From CAWJPW01 sp963844845 (lineage in GTDB: Bacteria; Acidobacteriota; Thermoanaerobaculia; Thermoanaerobaculales; Sulfomarinibacteraceae): 64,000 bases of DNA. The DNA is taken from positions 960,468-1,024,467 of the forward strand of contig CAWJPW010000008.1 in assembly GCA_963844845.1 (NCBI GenBank), given 5' to 3'. Positions 26,043 through 34,317 of the stretch are shown piece by piece; the first letter of the stretch is position 1, and each line of letters opens with the position of its first letter. The notes under the pieces are model-generated. The model saw nothing but the letters and a program-made list of their open reading frames with translations. It had not been told where the DNA came from and did no database searches. The position numbers and the translations under genes are program-made.

Positions 26043-28133
26043 CTAGTCCTTCACCTCAGGCATTTCGCAGCCGTAGACGTAGCGCTCGAACCACGGCTGC
26101 CAGTCGTCCTTGGTGATCTGGTTGAGGATTCCCACCAGGTGGCGCGTGCCTCCCCACTTGTAGGTGAAGTTCTTGAGGAACGAGCGCAGGAGGGCAAAGA
26201 AGTAGCGGTCGCCCTTTTCCTTGCTGCCGAGGCGCCGGGCCAGCTCCTGGCGTAACGCGTGCAGCACCAGTGGCCCCTTGTGGTAGAGCAATCGCGTGCG
26301 GTCCATGTAGTCGCGGCTGTCGTGCATGGCCAGATAGTTGGCGAGGTAGATGCTGCCGCCGTCGCCGACCATGGACTCGCCGCCCTTCCAGCCGTTGAGG
26401 ATCTTCTTGAACTCGCGCTCGCCGCGCTTGCCGCCGCCGCGCATGGCCTCCAGGCAGAGCGCCGCCGAGTACTCGGCGAAGCTCTCGGTGAGCCACTGTT
26501 CCTCCAGCGAGTCCATCTTGAGCACGTGCCCCCACCAGGCGTGGGCGATCTCGTGCACGACACGCTCGTTCACCCCCTGGGAGAAGATCTGACTCATGGT
26601 CTCGCCAATGGGGTCGAAGGCCTCCTTGGTGATGAAGATGATTCCGGGAGGCGCCTGCCCGAAGCCCCAGGTGTTGACCTCGATGATGTCCTCGTCGCTG
26701 AATGGGTAGGGGGTGTCGAACAGCATCTGGTAGAACTTGGTGGCGGCGAAGAAGTTGTTGAGCAGCTTCTTGGACGCGGACTCCTTGCCGAACACGTATG
26801 CGGCGACGTTGCAGCTGTGCCCCTCCTGAGTGTCGCTGAGGACGTGATACTTGCCCGCCGCCACCGCAGGGAACTGCATGGGGTGTTCGACCTTGGTCAC
26901 CACCGTGGTGACGCCGTTCTCGGTGGTGCGCGACGTGGTGACTCCGGAGGCAAAGGGGATGAAGGGTTCGGGCGCCTTGACCGTGAGCTCCATGGTCGCG
27001 AGCTCGCCGTTGAGGGGCGGCTGCGGGTACCACGCGCCCGGGGGCAGCGAGAAGTAGCTGTCGCCGCCGGGGTGCTGGGCGAGCTCGCCCTCGTGGACGA
27101 CCTCGACCTCGGTGGTCGCACCCAGAGCCGGCGGTGGGTCGAGGAGCACCAGGAGCTCCGAGTCCTGGTGCACGAAGGGAGCGCTCTTGCCGTTGACCTT
27201 GACCGAGCGCACCGTCACCGGGAGCTCGGTAGCATCGTCCACCACCGACTGCCACAGCGAAGCCCGCCACAGACCAACGCCGGCTCGGGTGGTGCGCAGC
27301 GTGCTCCGGGTTGTGATCACCGCGTGCTCGTCATGGTCGTTGTCCACAGTGAATGCCTCGTGCTCGGCCACCAGTGGCGCCGGGAATCGATCCCACCACT
27401 GGCGCCCGATGGGCTGTGTCACGAGGTTCTCGGGGCCGTAGCGCCCCTTGTAGACAGGATTGCTAGAGGTCGACTTGTCGAGGCGCTCGAAGGCTTCGCT
27501 GCGCCTCACCACCGGGTCCACCTCGAGGAGGTAGAAGCCGTGCTTGCCCTTGAGCAGGGCGTAGGCCGTCCCCGCCGGCGCTCCGGCGAAGTGTCGGGCC
27601 ACCGCCAGGTCATGGGAGGGATGAGCGAAGAACGGGTGGTCGAGAAGCTCGCCGACCCAGCCCGGCAGATCGCCCGGCGCCGCAGTATCGGCGGTGTCCT
27701 GCACGGTACCCGGGAGGTCCCACCCCCACACCACGGCGCCCTCGAGGGTCTCCTGTACAACCTGGGATCCGTCCCGTTCGGTGAGCTCCAGCGAGCTGGC
27801 GCGATGCAGGTTGCGGCGGGCCACCGGAGCGCTGAAGCGATCCTCCACCCGGTACACCAATTCAGCGGGGCCCGACAGCAGGAGGCCGCACCGTTCGCCG
27901 CCGGCGGTGAGGACGCGCGTCGTGCAGCCGGGCTGGGGCGTGATCCTCGCACGGCCGATAGCCAGGGCGCCCGGCAGCGTGACCAGAGCGCCGACCTGCG
28001 GCGCGTCTACCGCGGCCGCCCACTCGGCGAAGGCGGGGGGCGGCGCGGCCCTGGGAGTGCTGTCGGCCGCGGCGCCGCCGCCGGCGACGAGTACGGCAGC
28101 CGTTAGAGAAACCAGAATGGAGCGTGCCTTCAT
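26043..28133 (-). CDS. Secreted M1-family zinc metallopeptidase
   Basis: A 696-residue exported aminopeptidase-like enzyme. Signal peptide SILVSLTAAVLVAGGGAAA; a long beta-rich N-terminal part; then the catalytic domain with the zinc motif VVHEIAHAWWGH (about residue 526) and the third ligand in WLTESFAEYSA. The exopeptidase GAMEN motif is replaced by GFGQAPPG, so exopeptidase specificity is uncertain. I start at ATG 28133 because GGAGG and TACAAT (28159-28154) lie upstream and the signal peptide begins there; the longer frame to 28217 has neither. Confidence 0.88.
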   Translation of the reverse strand: MKARSILVSLTAAVLVAGGGAAADSTPRAAPPPAFAEWAAAVDAPQVGALVTLPGALAIGRARITPQPGCTTRVLTAGGERCGLLLSGPAELVYRVEDRFSAPVARRNLHRASSLELTERDGSQVVQETLEGAVVWGWDLPGTVQDTADTAAPGDLPGWVGELLDHPFFAHPSHDLAVARHFAGAPAGTAYALLKGKHGFYLLEVDPVVRRSEAFERLDKSTSSNPVYKGRYGPENLVTQPIGRQWWDRFPAPLVAEHEAFTVDNDHDEHAVITTRSTLRTTRAGVGLWRASLWQSVVDDATELPVTVRSVKVNGKSAPFVHQDSELLVLLDPPPALGATTEVEVVHEGELAQHPGGDSYFSLPPGAWYPQPPLNGELATMELTVKAPEPFIPFASGVTTSRTTENGVTTVVTKVEHPMQFPAVAAGKYHVLSDTQEGHSCNVAAYVFGKESASKKLLNNFFAATKFYQMLFDTPYPFSDEDIIEVNTWGFGQAPPGIIFITKEAFDPIGETMSQIFSQGVNERVVHEIAHAWWGHVLKMDSLEEQWLTESFAEYSAALCLEAMRGGGKRGEREFKKILNGWKGGESMVGDGGSIYLANYLAMHDSRDYMDRTRLLYHKGPLVLHALRQELARRLGSKEKGDRYFFALLRSFLKNFTYKWGGTRHLVGILNQITKDDWQPWFERYVYGCEMPEVKD

Positions 28134-28227
28134 GAATGCCTCCAAACTCCGCGATTGTAACCGAGACCGGCGGCCACCGAGTTGCTTGAGACGGGGTACG
28201 GTCGACCATCCGCTCATCGGCCGGAAG

Positions 28228-28256
28228 TTGAGAGCAGGCGCGAAAAACGCTATGCT
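28228..28256 (+). promoter_or_regulatory. Promoter of the TPR-udk-MinD operon
   Basis: TTGAGA (28228-28233), 17 bases, TATGCT (28251-28256). The predicted start near 28263 gives a ~29-base leader with GGAGG before ATG 28292. Confidence 0.6.
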
Positions 28257-28291
28257 CCGAGGTGCGTGCGGACCGCACGCTGGAGGCGCTC

Positions 28292-29230
28292 ATGCTCAAG
28301 GTTGGACGATTCACGCTGGTAGCTGCGATGCTCGCCCTGCTCGGTGTTGGCCTGGCCGAGGCCGGAGCCCAGGCCCGGGTGCGGGGTATCGTGGTGGACA
28401 GCGAGGGCAAGCCGATCCCCTCGGCGAAGGTAATTGTGACCTCATTGGACATCGACGACTACAAGAAGGAGATCTCGCCCAAGGATGACGGCACCTTCTC
28501 CTTCGTGATCCTCGACGCCACACGGCACTACAAGTTCCACGTAGAAGCCGACGGGTATGTGCCCTACGAGCAGGAGTTCAAGGTGCCGGTGGGGAGCACC
28601 GACAACGACTTCAAGTTCGAGCTCAAGACTCGGTCGGAGATGGTCCAGGCCGAGCAGGCCGAGATCCTGGAGCAGCCGGGCTACAAGCAGCTCGGCGAGG
28701 CGAACGACCTCCTCAAGGCGGGCAAGAAGGAGGAGGCTCGTGCCAAGTTCGCGGAGGCGGCGGAGGCCAAGCCGGACCTGACCCAGGCATGGGCCGCGCT
28801 TGCCCAGCTCGACTACGAGGCCGGCGACTGTCAGAAGGGCCTCGATGCCGCGAAGAAGTGCCTGGACCTCGACGACGAGTCGGTACAGTGCCTGGCTGTA
28901 GCCACCAACGCCACCAAGGTTCTCGGGCTCACCGACGAGCACGAGAAGTACCTGGCCCGCTATCAGGAGATGAATCCCGAGGACCCAGCGACCCTGTTCA
29001 ACCAGGCGGCCGGGTTTCTCAACAAGATGGACGACGAGCACGCCAGGCCGCTGCTTGAGCAGTGCCTCCAGGTCGACCCAGACTACGGCAAGTGCTTGTT
29101 TGAGTACGGCATGCTCCTGCTGCGCTCGGGCGACATGGCCGGGGCCAAGGCGCAGCTCGAGCATTACCTCGAGGTCGCGCCCCAAGGTCCCGAGGCGGAG
29201 ACGGCGCGCGAGACTCTGAAGTACCTCTGA
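28292..29230 (+). CDS. Secreted carboxypeptidase-regulatory-like/TPR protein
   Basis: A 312-residue exported protein. Signal peptide TLVAAMLALLGVGLAEAGAQ; then a carboxypeptidase-regulatory beta-sandwich (VRGIVVDSEGKPIPSAKV, DGTFSFVILDA); then TPR helices (YKQLGEANDLLKAGKKEEAR, AWAALAQLDYEAGDCQKGL, and later units). Two Cys pairs may cross-link in the periplasm. ATG 28292 was chosen for its GGAGG; GTG 28262 is in frame but lacks one. It is the first gene of a likely operon with udk (47-base gap) and a MinD-like ATPase. Confidence 0.82.
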   Translation: MLKVGRFTLVAAMLALLGVGLAEAGAQARVRGIVVDSEGKPIPSAKVIVTSLDIDDYKKEISPKDDGTFSFVILDATRHYKFHVEADGYVPYEQEFKVPVGSTDNDFKFELKTRSEMVQAEQAEILEQPGYKQLGEANDLLKAGKKEEARAKFAEAAEAKPDLTQAWAALAQLDYEAGDCQKGLDAAKKCLDLDDESVQCLAVATNATKVLGLTDEHEKYLARYQEMNPEDPATLFNQAAGFLNKMDDEHARPLLEQCLQVDPDYGKCLFEYGMLLLRSGDMAGAKAQLEHYLEVAPQGPEAETARETLKYL

Positions 29231-29277
29231 CGGCACGGCGAGCCGGGCGGGGCAGCCGTCCGGCTGCGGGAGGCGGC

Positions 29278-29931
29278 GTGGAACGGACCCTGTGTATCGG
29301 GGTCGCCGGCGGCAGCGGCTCCGGCAAGACCACCGTGGCCAACGAGATCATTCGGCGGGTGGGGCGTGAACGCATCGCCGTCCTCAATCACGACCGTTAC
29401 TACCTGGACCTCTCCCATCTCGACGAGGCCCGCCGCGGGCACCACAACTTCGACCACCCCGGGTCGCTGGAGAGCGCGCTCATGGTTGAGCATCTGAGCC
29501 TGCTGCGGGCCAGCGAGCCCGCGCCGGTCCCGGTTTACGATTTCACCCGCCACGTCCGGCGCCCGGAGGTGGAGTGGTTCGAGCCGCGGCCCGTCATTCT
29601 CGTGGAGGGAATCCTGGTCCTGAGCGAGCCCGCCCTCCGGGCGCTCATGGACGTCAAGATCTTCGTCGACACCGACCCCGACATCCGCTTCATCCGGCGC
29701 CAGAAGCGCGACATCGCGGAGCGGGGGCGGACCGTGGAGAATGTCGTTGCCCAGTACCTGGAGACAGTGCGGCCGATGCACCTGGAGTTCGTGGAGCCCT
29801 CCAAACGGTGGGCCGACCTGATCATCCCCGAGGGCGGCTTCAACACCGTTGCCCTCGACCTCGTCATCAGCCGCATCGAGAAGATGCTGGCGAGCACCCC
29901 GGCCGAAGCCGGCGACCGGCGAGGCGGGTAG
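29278..29931 (+). CDS. udk: Uridine kinase / P-loop nucleoside kinase
   Basis: A 217-residue kinase phosphorylating uridine/cytidine in pyrimidine salvage. Walker A GVAGGSGSGKTTV; NHDRYYLDLS and HHNFDHPGSLES in the substrate-binding part; VEGILVLSEPALR; and the lid FIRRQKRDIAERGR. GTG 29278 follows GGGAGG. It shares an operon with the TPR and MinD-like genes for no obvious metabolic reason. Confidence 0.92.
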   Translation: MERTLCIGVAGGSGSGKTTVANEIIRRVGRERIAVLNHDRYYLDLSHLDEARRGHHNFDHPGSLESALMVEHLSLLRASEPAPVPVYDFTRHVRRPEVEWFEPRPVILVEGILVLSEPALRALMDVKIFVDTDPDIRFIRRQKRDIAERGRTVENVVAQYLETVRPMHLEFVEPSKRWADLIIPEGGFNTVALDLVISRIEKMLASTPAEAGDRRGG

Positions 29932-29937
29932 GGGGCC

Positions 29938-31191
29938 GTGCGGCGGGTCATCACCGTCTCGTCGGGCAAGGGTGGCGTCGGCAAGACGACCTTCGCCATC
30001 AACTTCGCCCTCACCCTGTCGCGGGTCGCACCCACTGTCCTCATCGACCTCGACACCGGCACGTCGTCGGTGCGCAACACCCTCGACGCGCCGGTGACGC
30101 GCGACCTCTACCACTTCTTCCGCAAGGGGCTTCCTCTCGCCGAGTGTGTCACGCGGCTGCCGGCGAACCTCGACCCCGCCGGGCTCTTTCAGCAGTTCGG
30201 CTTCATCGCGGCGCCCAAGCATGCCATGGAGGACATCACGAACCTCGCCGAGGAGGCGCGATGGCGGCTGGTTCATGCCGTCAATCAGCTTCCGGCCACG
30301 TACATCGTGCTCGACCTGCGCGCCGGGCTCGACGCCAACGTGCTCGACTTCCTGCCCCTCTCGAACTCCGGAGTGCTGGTCTTCACACCGCACCACCCGG
30401 CCGCCACGTTGGCTGCCGGAGACATCGTCAAGAGCCTGCTGTTCCGCAAGCTGCGCTTCGTGTTCGCGCCCGACTCGCCGTTCTTCCGCGGCTCCGCCAG
30501 AGCGCACGAGCACCGCCTGGTGAACGATCTTCTCGATCAGGTTGAGGACGTCTACGAGGAGCGCCTTCCCAACCTTGACAGCTTTCTCTCCGACCTCAGC
30601 GAGTCGTTGGGCGACAACCCTTACCTACCGGCCATCGCCGACGTGCTCAACTCCTTCGGCGTGTACTTCGTGCTCAACATGTTCAACGGCGTGGAGGAGT
30701 CGTACGACAAGGCGGTCCGGCCCTTCATCGAGTACCTGACGCGGTATGTGTCGGGCCGGTTGCACCTCACCAACCTCGGGTGGGTCGTGGAGGACGACCT
30801 GGTCCACCAGGCCAACTGCGAGCGTCGCCCCATCCTCCTCAAACCCATCGACGGCAGGGGGCCGCGTTCGCTCGACCCGGTGATTGAAGAGCTGCAGCGC
30901 CTGGAGAGCGCAACCCTGGGGCTGCCGCGCCTCGCCGGCCGGCGCGCGCTGCAGGATGGGCGCGACGACGAGGTGGCCATGCTGGGTCCCCAGGCCAACC
31001 TCAACCGACAGCTCGACATCCTCCACCGCATGTACCGCAGCGTGGGGGCCATGCAGGTTCGAGACAACTTTGCCTACATCGCCCACCGGGCGCTGCACGT
31101 CACCCGCTACCTGCCGGCCGACACCTTCGGACAGGCCCGCCTCACGACCCCCCTGGAGATCTTCCAACAGCTGTTTCCCCGAGGTCGGTAA
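29938..31191 (+). CDS. MinD/ParA-like P-loop ATPase with a long C-terminal extension
   Basis: A 417-residue member of the MinD/FleN/ParA group. Deviant Walker A SSGKGGVGKTTFA at the N-terminus, switch I VLIDLDTG, and Walker B-like YIVLDLRAG. About 150 residues beyond the usual MinD length extend to the C-terminus (DNFAYIAHRALHVTRYLPAD). No MinC, MinE or flagellar gene is adjacent, so it is probably a positioning or regulatory ATPase of unknown target. GTG 29938 begins six bases after the udk stop. Confidence 0.85.
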   Translation: MRRVITVSSGKGGVGKTTFAINFALTLSRVAPTVLIDLDTGTSSVRNTLDAPVTRDLYHFFRKGLPLAECVTRLPANLDPAGLFQQFGFIAAPKHAMEDITNLAEEARWRLVHAVNQLPATYIVLDLRAGLDANVLDFLPLSNSGVLVFTPHHPAATLAAGDIVKSLLFRKLRFVFAPDSPFFRGSARAHEHRLVNDLLDQVEDVYEERLPNLDSFLSDLSESLGDNPYLPAIADVLNSFGVYFVLNMFNGVEESYDKAVRPFIEYLTRYVSGRLHLTNLGWVVEDDLVHQANCERRPILLKPIDGRGPRSLDPVIEELQRLESATLGLPRLAGRRALQDGRDDEVAMLGPQANLNRQLDILHRMYRSVGAMQVRDNFAYIAHRALHVTRYLPADTFGQARLTTPLEIFQQLFPRGR

Positions 31192-31289
31192 GTCGGGGTT
31201 CGGTCGGGACGACCGCCCCGCGCTCTACGGCGGCCATCGTGAGCCCTGACCGCGCCGCCTCGTACCCTCAGTCTCCTGCCAAATTGGCG

Positions 31290-31625
31290 TCAGGAGCGTG
31301 CCGCCGGGCGGCGTCGCCGCCGGGTGTGCAGCTCCTCCTCCTTGAACATGAACCTGATGGAGTGCTTGAAGAGAAGGAGGTTCGGAGCATCGCTACGGTT
31401 GAGCTTGATGCAGTTCTTGTCGTACCACTCGATCCAGCCGTTGAGCTCGGTGCCGTCGTTGAGCACCACGATCATCACGGTACGCGCCTGCATCTGCTTG
31501 AGGTAGTAGAAGTTCTCGGCATTCGTCTGCTCGGCCGGAACCTGCTTGCGACGGCCCGTAGAGCGCGACGGATAACGTTCCATCATCTCGGTGATGGAGG
31601 GTCGGATCAGCTTTCGGTCCGACAT
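31290..31625 (-). CDS. hfq: Hfq-like RNA chaperone (divergent, extended)
   Basis: A 111-residue Sm-like protein. The Sm1 part reads YYLKQMQARTVMIVVLNDGT and ELNGWIEWYDKN; the Sm2 signature is LLFKHSIRFMF where classical Hfq has YKHAIS. A ~35-residue basic N-terminal extension (SRSTGRRKQVPAEQ) precedes the Sm core, and a basic tail (HTRRRRRPAARS) ends it. Hfq is usually about 70-100 residues with the core at the N-terminus, so this one is arranged differently. ATG 31625 follows AAGGAGAG. The family is fairly sure; its sRNA-binding behaviour is not. Confidence 0.78.
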   Translation of the reverse strand: MSDRKLIRPSITEMMERYPSRSTGRRKQVPAEQTNAENFYYLKQMQARTVMIVVLNDGTELNGWIEWYDKNCIKLNRSDAPNLLLFKHSIRFMFKEEELHTRRRRRPAARS

Positions 31626-31639
31626 GTGTTCTCTCCTTA

Positions 31640-31702
31640 CGGCCCACCCGGTGGGGATGTCCGAACCCTCTTCCTCAATGGTGGGCCGCTCAGTTCAGAG
31701 TA
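31640..31702 (-). promoter_or_regulatory. Promoter and leader hairpin of the hfq-like gene
   Basis: On the minus strand TACTCT (31702-31697) predicts a start near 31690. Immediately downstream, CGGCCCACC (31688-31680) can pair with GGTGGGCCG (31648-31640), closing a ~50-base stem-loop that ends next to the ribosome site at 31639-31632. Such a leader could control translation, possibly by the protein itself as for enteric Hfq (inference). Confidence 0.45.
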
Positions 31703-31839
31703 GCAAAACCCGGGCCAGTCTTCTTCCGTGTCTGGGCGCTGTTCTCACTGAATCATACCGTGAACCCGGCCTCGTGTGCAGCCATTCCGACATCCCGCCG
31801 GAGCTCTCCCGGCCGGCCGAGCACCGGTCCAGAGCCGGA

Positions 31840-32535
31840 TCACCGCCGGTTGGGTTTGCTGGGGTACTGGTCCACCTCGTGGGCCAGGCAGCACATGAGC
31901 CGCCCGCACATGCCCGAGATCTTGGTGGGGTTGAGGCTGAGGTTCTGGCGCTTGGCCATGCGTACCGTCACCGAGTGGAAGCGCTCCATGAAGGTGACGC
32001 AACACTGGTGCCGGCCGCACGGACCGAGACCGCCCGCCTCCATCGCGCCGTCGCGCACTCCCAAGGGGCGCATCTCGATGCGGCGGTGAAAGCGCTTGGC
32101 GAGCTCGCGCACAAGCGGCCGGAAGTCGACCCGCTGCTCGGCGGTGAAGTAGACCATGGCCTTGCGCCCGGTGAGCGGAAGCCTAACCTTGAGCGGGCGG
32201 ATGTCGAGGCCCAGCTCGCCGACCCGCTCCTTGAGGTAGGCGACCATCTCACGCTCTTGGACGGCGAGGTTCCGTCCGCGCTCGAGATCCTCGTCGGTGG
32301 CGCGCCGGATCATCCGGGCGCCTCGACCCTTGGGCGGGCGCAGGACGGGAGGAGCAAAGCAGGTGACGCGGCCGAGGAACTGGCCGTCGGCCGCCTCGAT
32401 AACGCACTCGTCGCCGTGCGCGACGACGTCATCGTCACCGCACTGGCACGGGATGGCCGCGAGCTCCGGGTCGACAACCACCCGGAGCCAGCCGTTGGCC
32501 GGCGCGGCAACGGCCATGTCCGCACCACAGCTCAC
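31840..32535 (-). CDS. ricT: PSP1-domain protein, RicT/YaaT-like
   Basis: A 231-residue protein with the PSP1 C-terminal domain. The diagnostic cysteine cluster is present: GPCGRHQCCVTFME and SGMCGRLMCCLAHE, which in Bacillus RicT contributes to an iron-sulphur cluster of the RicAFT complex that promotes RNase Y-dependent mRNA maturation. A further Cys pair (IPCQCGDDD) is near the N-terminus. The GTG start at 32535 overlaps the purE stop (GTGA) with AAGGAGG upstream. RicA and RicF are not nearby. Confidence 0.85.
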   Translation of the reverse strand: MSCGADMAVAAPANGWLRVVVDPELAAIPCQCGDDDVVAHGDECVIEAADGQFLGRVTCFAPPVLRPPKGRGARMIRRATDEDLERGRNLAVQEREMVAYLKERVGELGLDIRPLKVRLPLTGRKAMVYFTAEQRVDFRPLVRELAKRFHRRIEMRPLGVRDGAMEAGGLGPCGRHQCCVTFMERFHSVTVRMAKRQNLSLNPTKISGMCGRLMCCLAHEVDQYPSKPNRR

Positions 32536-33035
32536 GAGAGTGCCTCCTTCACCGTACGGTCGCCTTCCAACACCTTGGTCACGCCGGCCGCCCGCTCCTT
32601 CTCCACCGCCTCTTTGACCTCGGGCCGGTCGAGGGCGATGAGCTGGGCGGCGAAGCAGGCGGCGTTGCGGGCGCCGGGCGCACCGACGCCGAAGGTCGCC
32701 ACGGGGATGCCCGGCGGCATCTGCACGGTGGCGAGGAGCGCGTCCATCCCGTCGAGTATGCCGCCGGGGAGCGGCACCCCCAGGACCGGCCGCAGGGTGT
32801 GGGCCGCCACGGCCCCGGCGAGGTGGGCGGCCATGCCTGCGGCGCAAATGAAGGCACGGCAGCCCTGTCCCTCGGCCTGGCGGACGATCTCCAGCGTGCG
32901 CTCGGGGGTGCGGTGGGCGGAGGTGACGTGGACCTGGACCTCGAGGCCGAGCCTGCCGAGCAGCTGCACCGCCCCCTCCAGGTGCGGCCAGTCGCTGGCC
33001 GAGCCCATGAGCACGACGACATCACTCTGAGGCAC
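32532..33035 (-). CDS. purE: N5-carboxyaminoimidazole ribonucleotide mutase
   Basis: A 167-residue class I PurE that converts N5-CAIR to CAIR in purine synthesis. VLMGSASDWPHLEGA, VTSAHRTPERT, FICAAGMAAHLAG and LPGGILDGMDALL are the usual nucleotide- and substrate-binding segments. The GTG start at 33035, with GGAGGA upstream, overlaps the end of purD by 14 bases. purK is not in the window. Confidence 0.94.
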   Translation of the reverse strand: MPQSDVVVLMGSASDWPHLEGAVQLLGRLGLEVQVHVTSAHRTPERTLEIVRQAEGQGCRAFICAAGMAAHLAGAVAAHTLRPVLGVPLPGGILDGMDALLATVQMPPGIPVATFGVGAPGARNAACFAAQLIALDRPEVKEAVEKERAAGVTKVLEGDRTVKEALS

Positions 33036-34317
33036 TGCTGCTTCCTCCCAGTCGGGCGAGGCTGTCCGCGCCGATATCGGAACGGTGATGGGCGCCGTCG
33101 ATCTGGATGTGCTCGACCCCGCGGTAGGCGGTGGCCACGGCCTCGGCCAGGTTGGCGCCGCGGCCGCACACCGACAACACCCGACCACCGGAGGTCACCA
33201 GGCGGCCTTCGCTCACCGCGGTGCCGGCATGGTAGACCGTGACTCCCGGGAGCGCCAACGCCTCGTCGATTCCGCTGATCTCGTCACCCCGGCGTACGCT
33301 GCCGGGATAGCCGGCGGCAGCCACCACCACGCAGGCCACCGCCTCGCGCCGCCAGCCCAGACTCAGGGCCGCCAGCTGGCCTTCGGCGGCCCCGCGCAGG
33401 GTGCCGGCCAGGTCGTCGTCCAGCCGCAACAGGATCGACTGGGTCTCCGGGTCGCCGAGCCGGCAGTTGAACTCCAGCACCTTGGGCCCGGCGGCGGTGA
33501 GCATCAGACCCACGTAGAGGATGCCGCGGTATACGCGACCCTCGCTGGCGAGCCCGGCCACCGCCGGTCGGACCACCTCGTCGAGTAGCTGGCGGCCGGT
33601 TCCGGGGGGCAGCACCGCCGGCGAGTGCGAGCCCATGCCGCCGGTGTTGGGTCCGACGCCGCCGTCGCCCACCCGCTTGTAGTCGTGCGAGGTGGCGAGC
33701 GGCACCACCCGGGTGCCGTCGCTGATCACCATGTAGGAGAGCTCCTCGCCCACCAGGAGCTCCTCCACCAGAACCCGCTCGCCGGCGTCGCCGAAGCGGC
33801 GTTGGGTGAAGAAGGTGTCGAGGGCGGCATCCAGCGCCGGTCGGTCGCTGACGATCACCACCCCCTTGCCGGCGGCCAGACCGTCGGCCTTGAGCACCAC
33901 CGGCAGCCCGAGGCGGCCCACGGCAGCGAGCGCCTCGTCGGTGGAGCGGACGACCTCGGCGGCGCCGGTGGGGATGCCGTGGCGCTGGCAGAACTCCTTG
34001 GCGAAGACCTTGCTCCACTCGATTTCGGCGGCGGCCCGGGTCGGACCGAAAAGGCGCAGACCACGCTTTGCGAACTCGTCGGCGATGCCAAGCGCGAGCG
34101 GCACCTCGGGTCCCACCACCGTGAGATCGATCTTGAGGTCGGACGCCGCTTCCGCCAGCCCGGGGAGGTCGTCGGCGGCCAGCGGCAGGAGATCAGCCGC
34201 CTGACCGATGCCGGGGTTCCCCGGGGCCGCGAAGATCGCCTCGACGCCAGGTGAGCGGCGCAGGGCGTGTACGATGGCGTGCTCGCGGGCGCCGGAGCCG
34301 ACCACCAGCAGCTTCAT
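33022..34317 (-). CDS. purD: Phosphoribosylamine-glycine ligase (GARS)
   Basis: A 431-residue ATP-grasp enzyme making glycinamide ribonucleotide in purine synthesis. It opens LLVVGSGAREHAIVHAL, carries the ATP-grasp motif LPVVLKADGLAAGKGVVI, then EELSYMVISDGTR and the Mg-site EFNCRLGDPETQ. ATG 34317 overlaps the pta stop (ATGA); the longer frame to 34836 runs over pta and is spurious. Confidence 0.96.
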   Translation of the reverse strand: MKLLVVGSGAREHAIVHALRRSPGVEAIFAAPGNPGIGQAADLLPLAADDLPGLAEAASDLKIDLTVVGPEVPLALGIADEFAKRGLRLFGPTRAAAEIEWSKVFAKEFCQRHGIPTGAAEVVRSTDEALAAVGRLGLPVVLKADGLAAGKGVVIVSDRPALDAALDTFFTQRRFGDAGERVLVEELLVGEELSYMVISDGTRVVPLATSHDYKRVGDGGVGPNTGGMGSHSPAVLPPGTGRQLLDEVVRPAVAGLASEGRVYRGILYVGLMLTAAGPKVLEFNCRLGDPETQSILLRLDDDLAGTLRGAAEGQLAALSLGWRREAVACVVVAAAGYPGSVRRGDEISGIDEALALPGVTVYHAGTAVSEGRLVTSGGRVLSVCGRGANLAEAVATAYRGVEHIQIDGAHHRSDIGADSLARLGGSSSASE

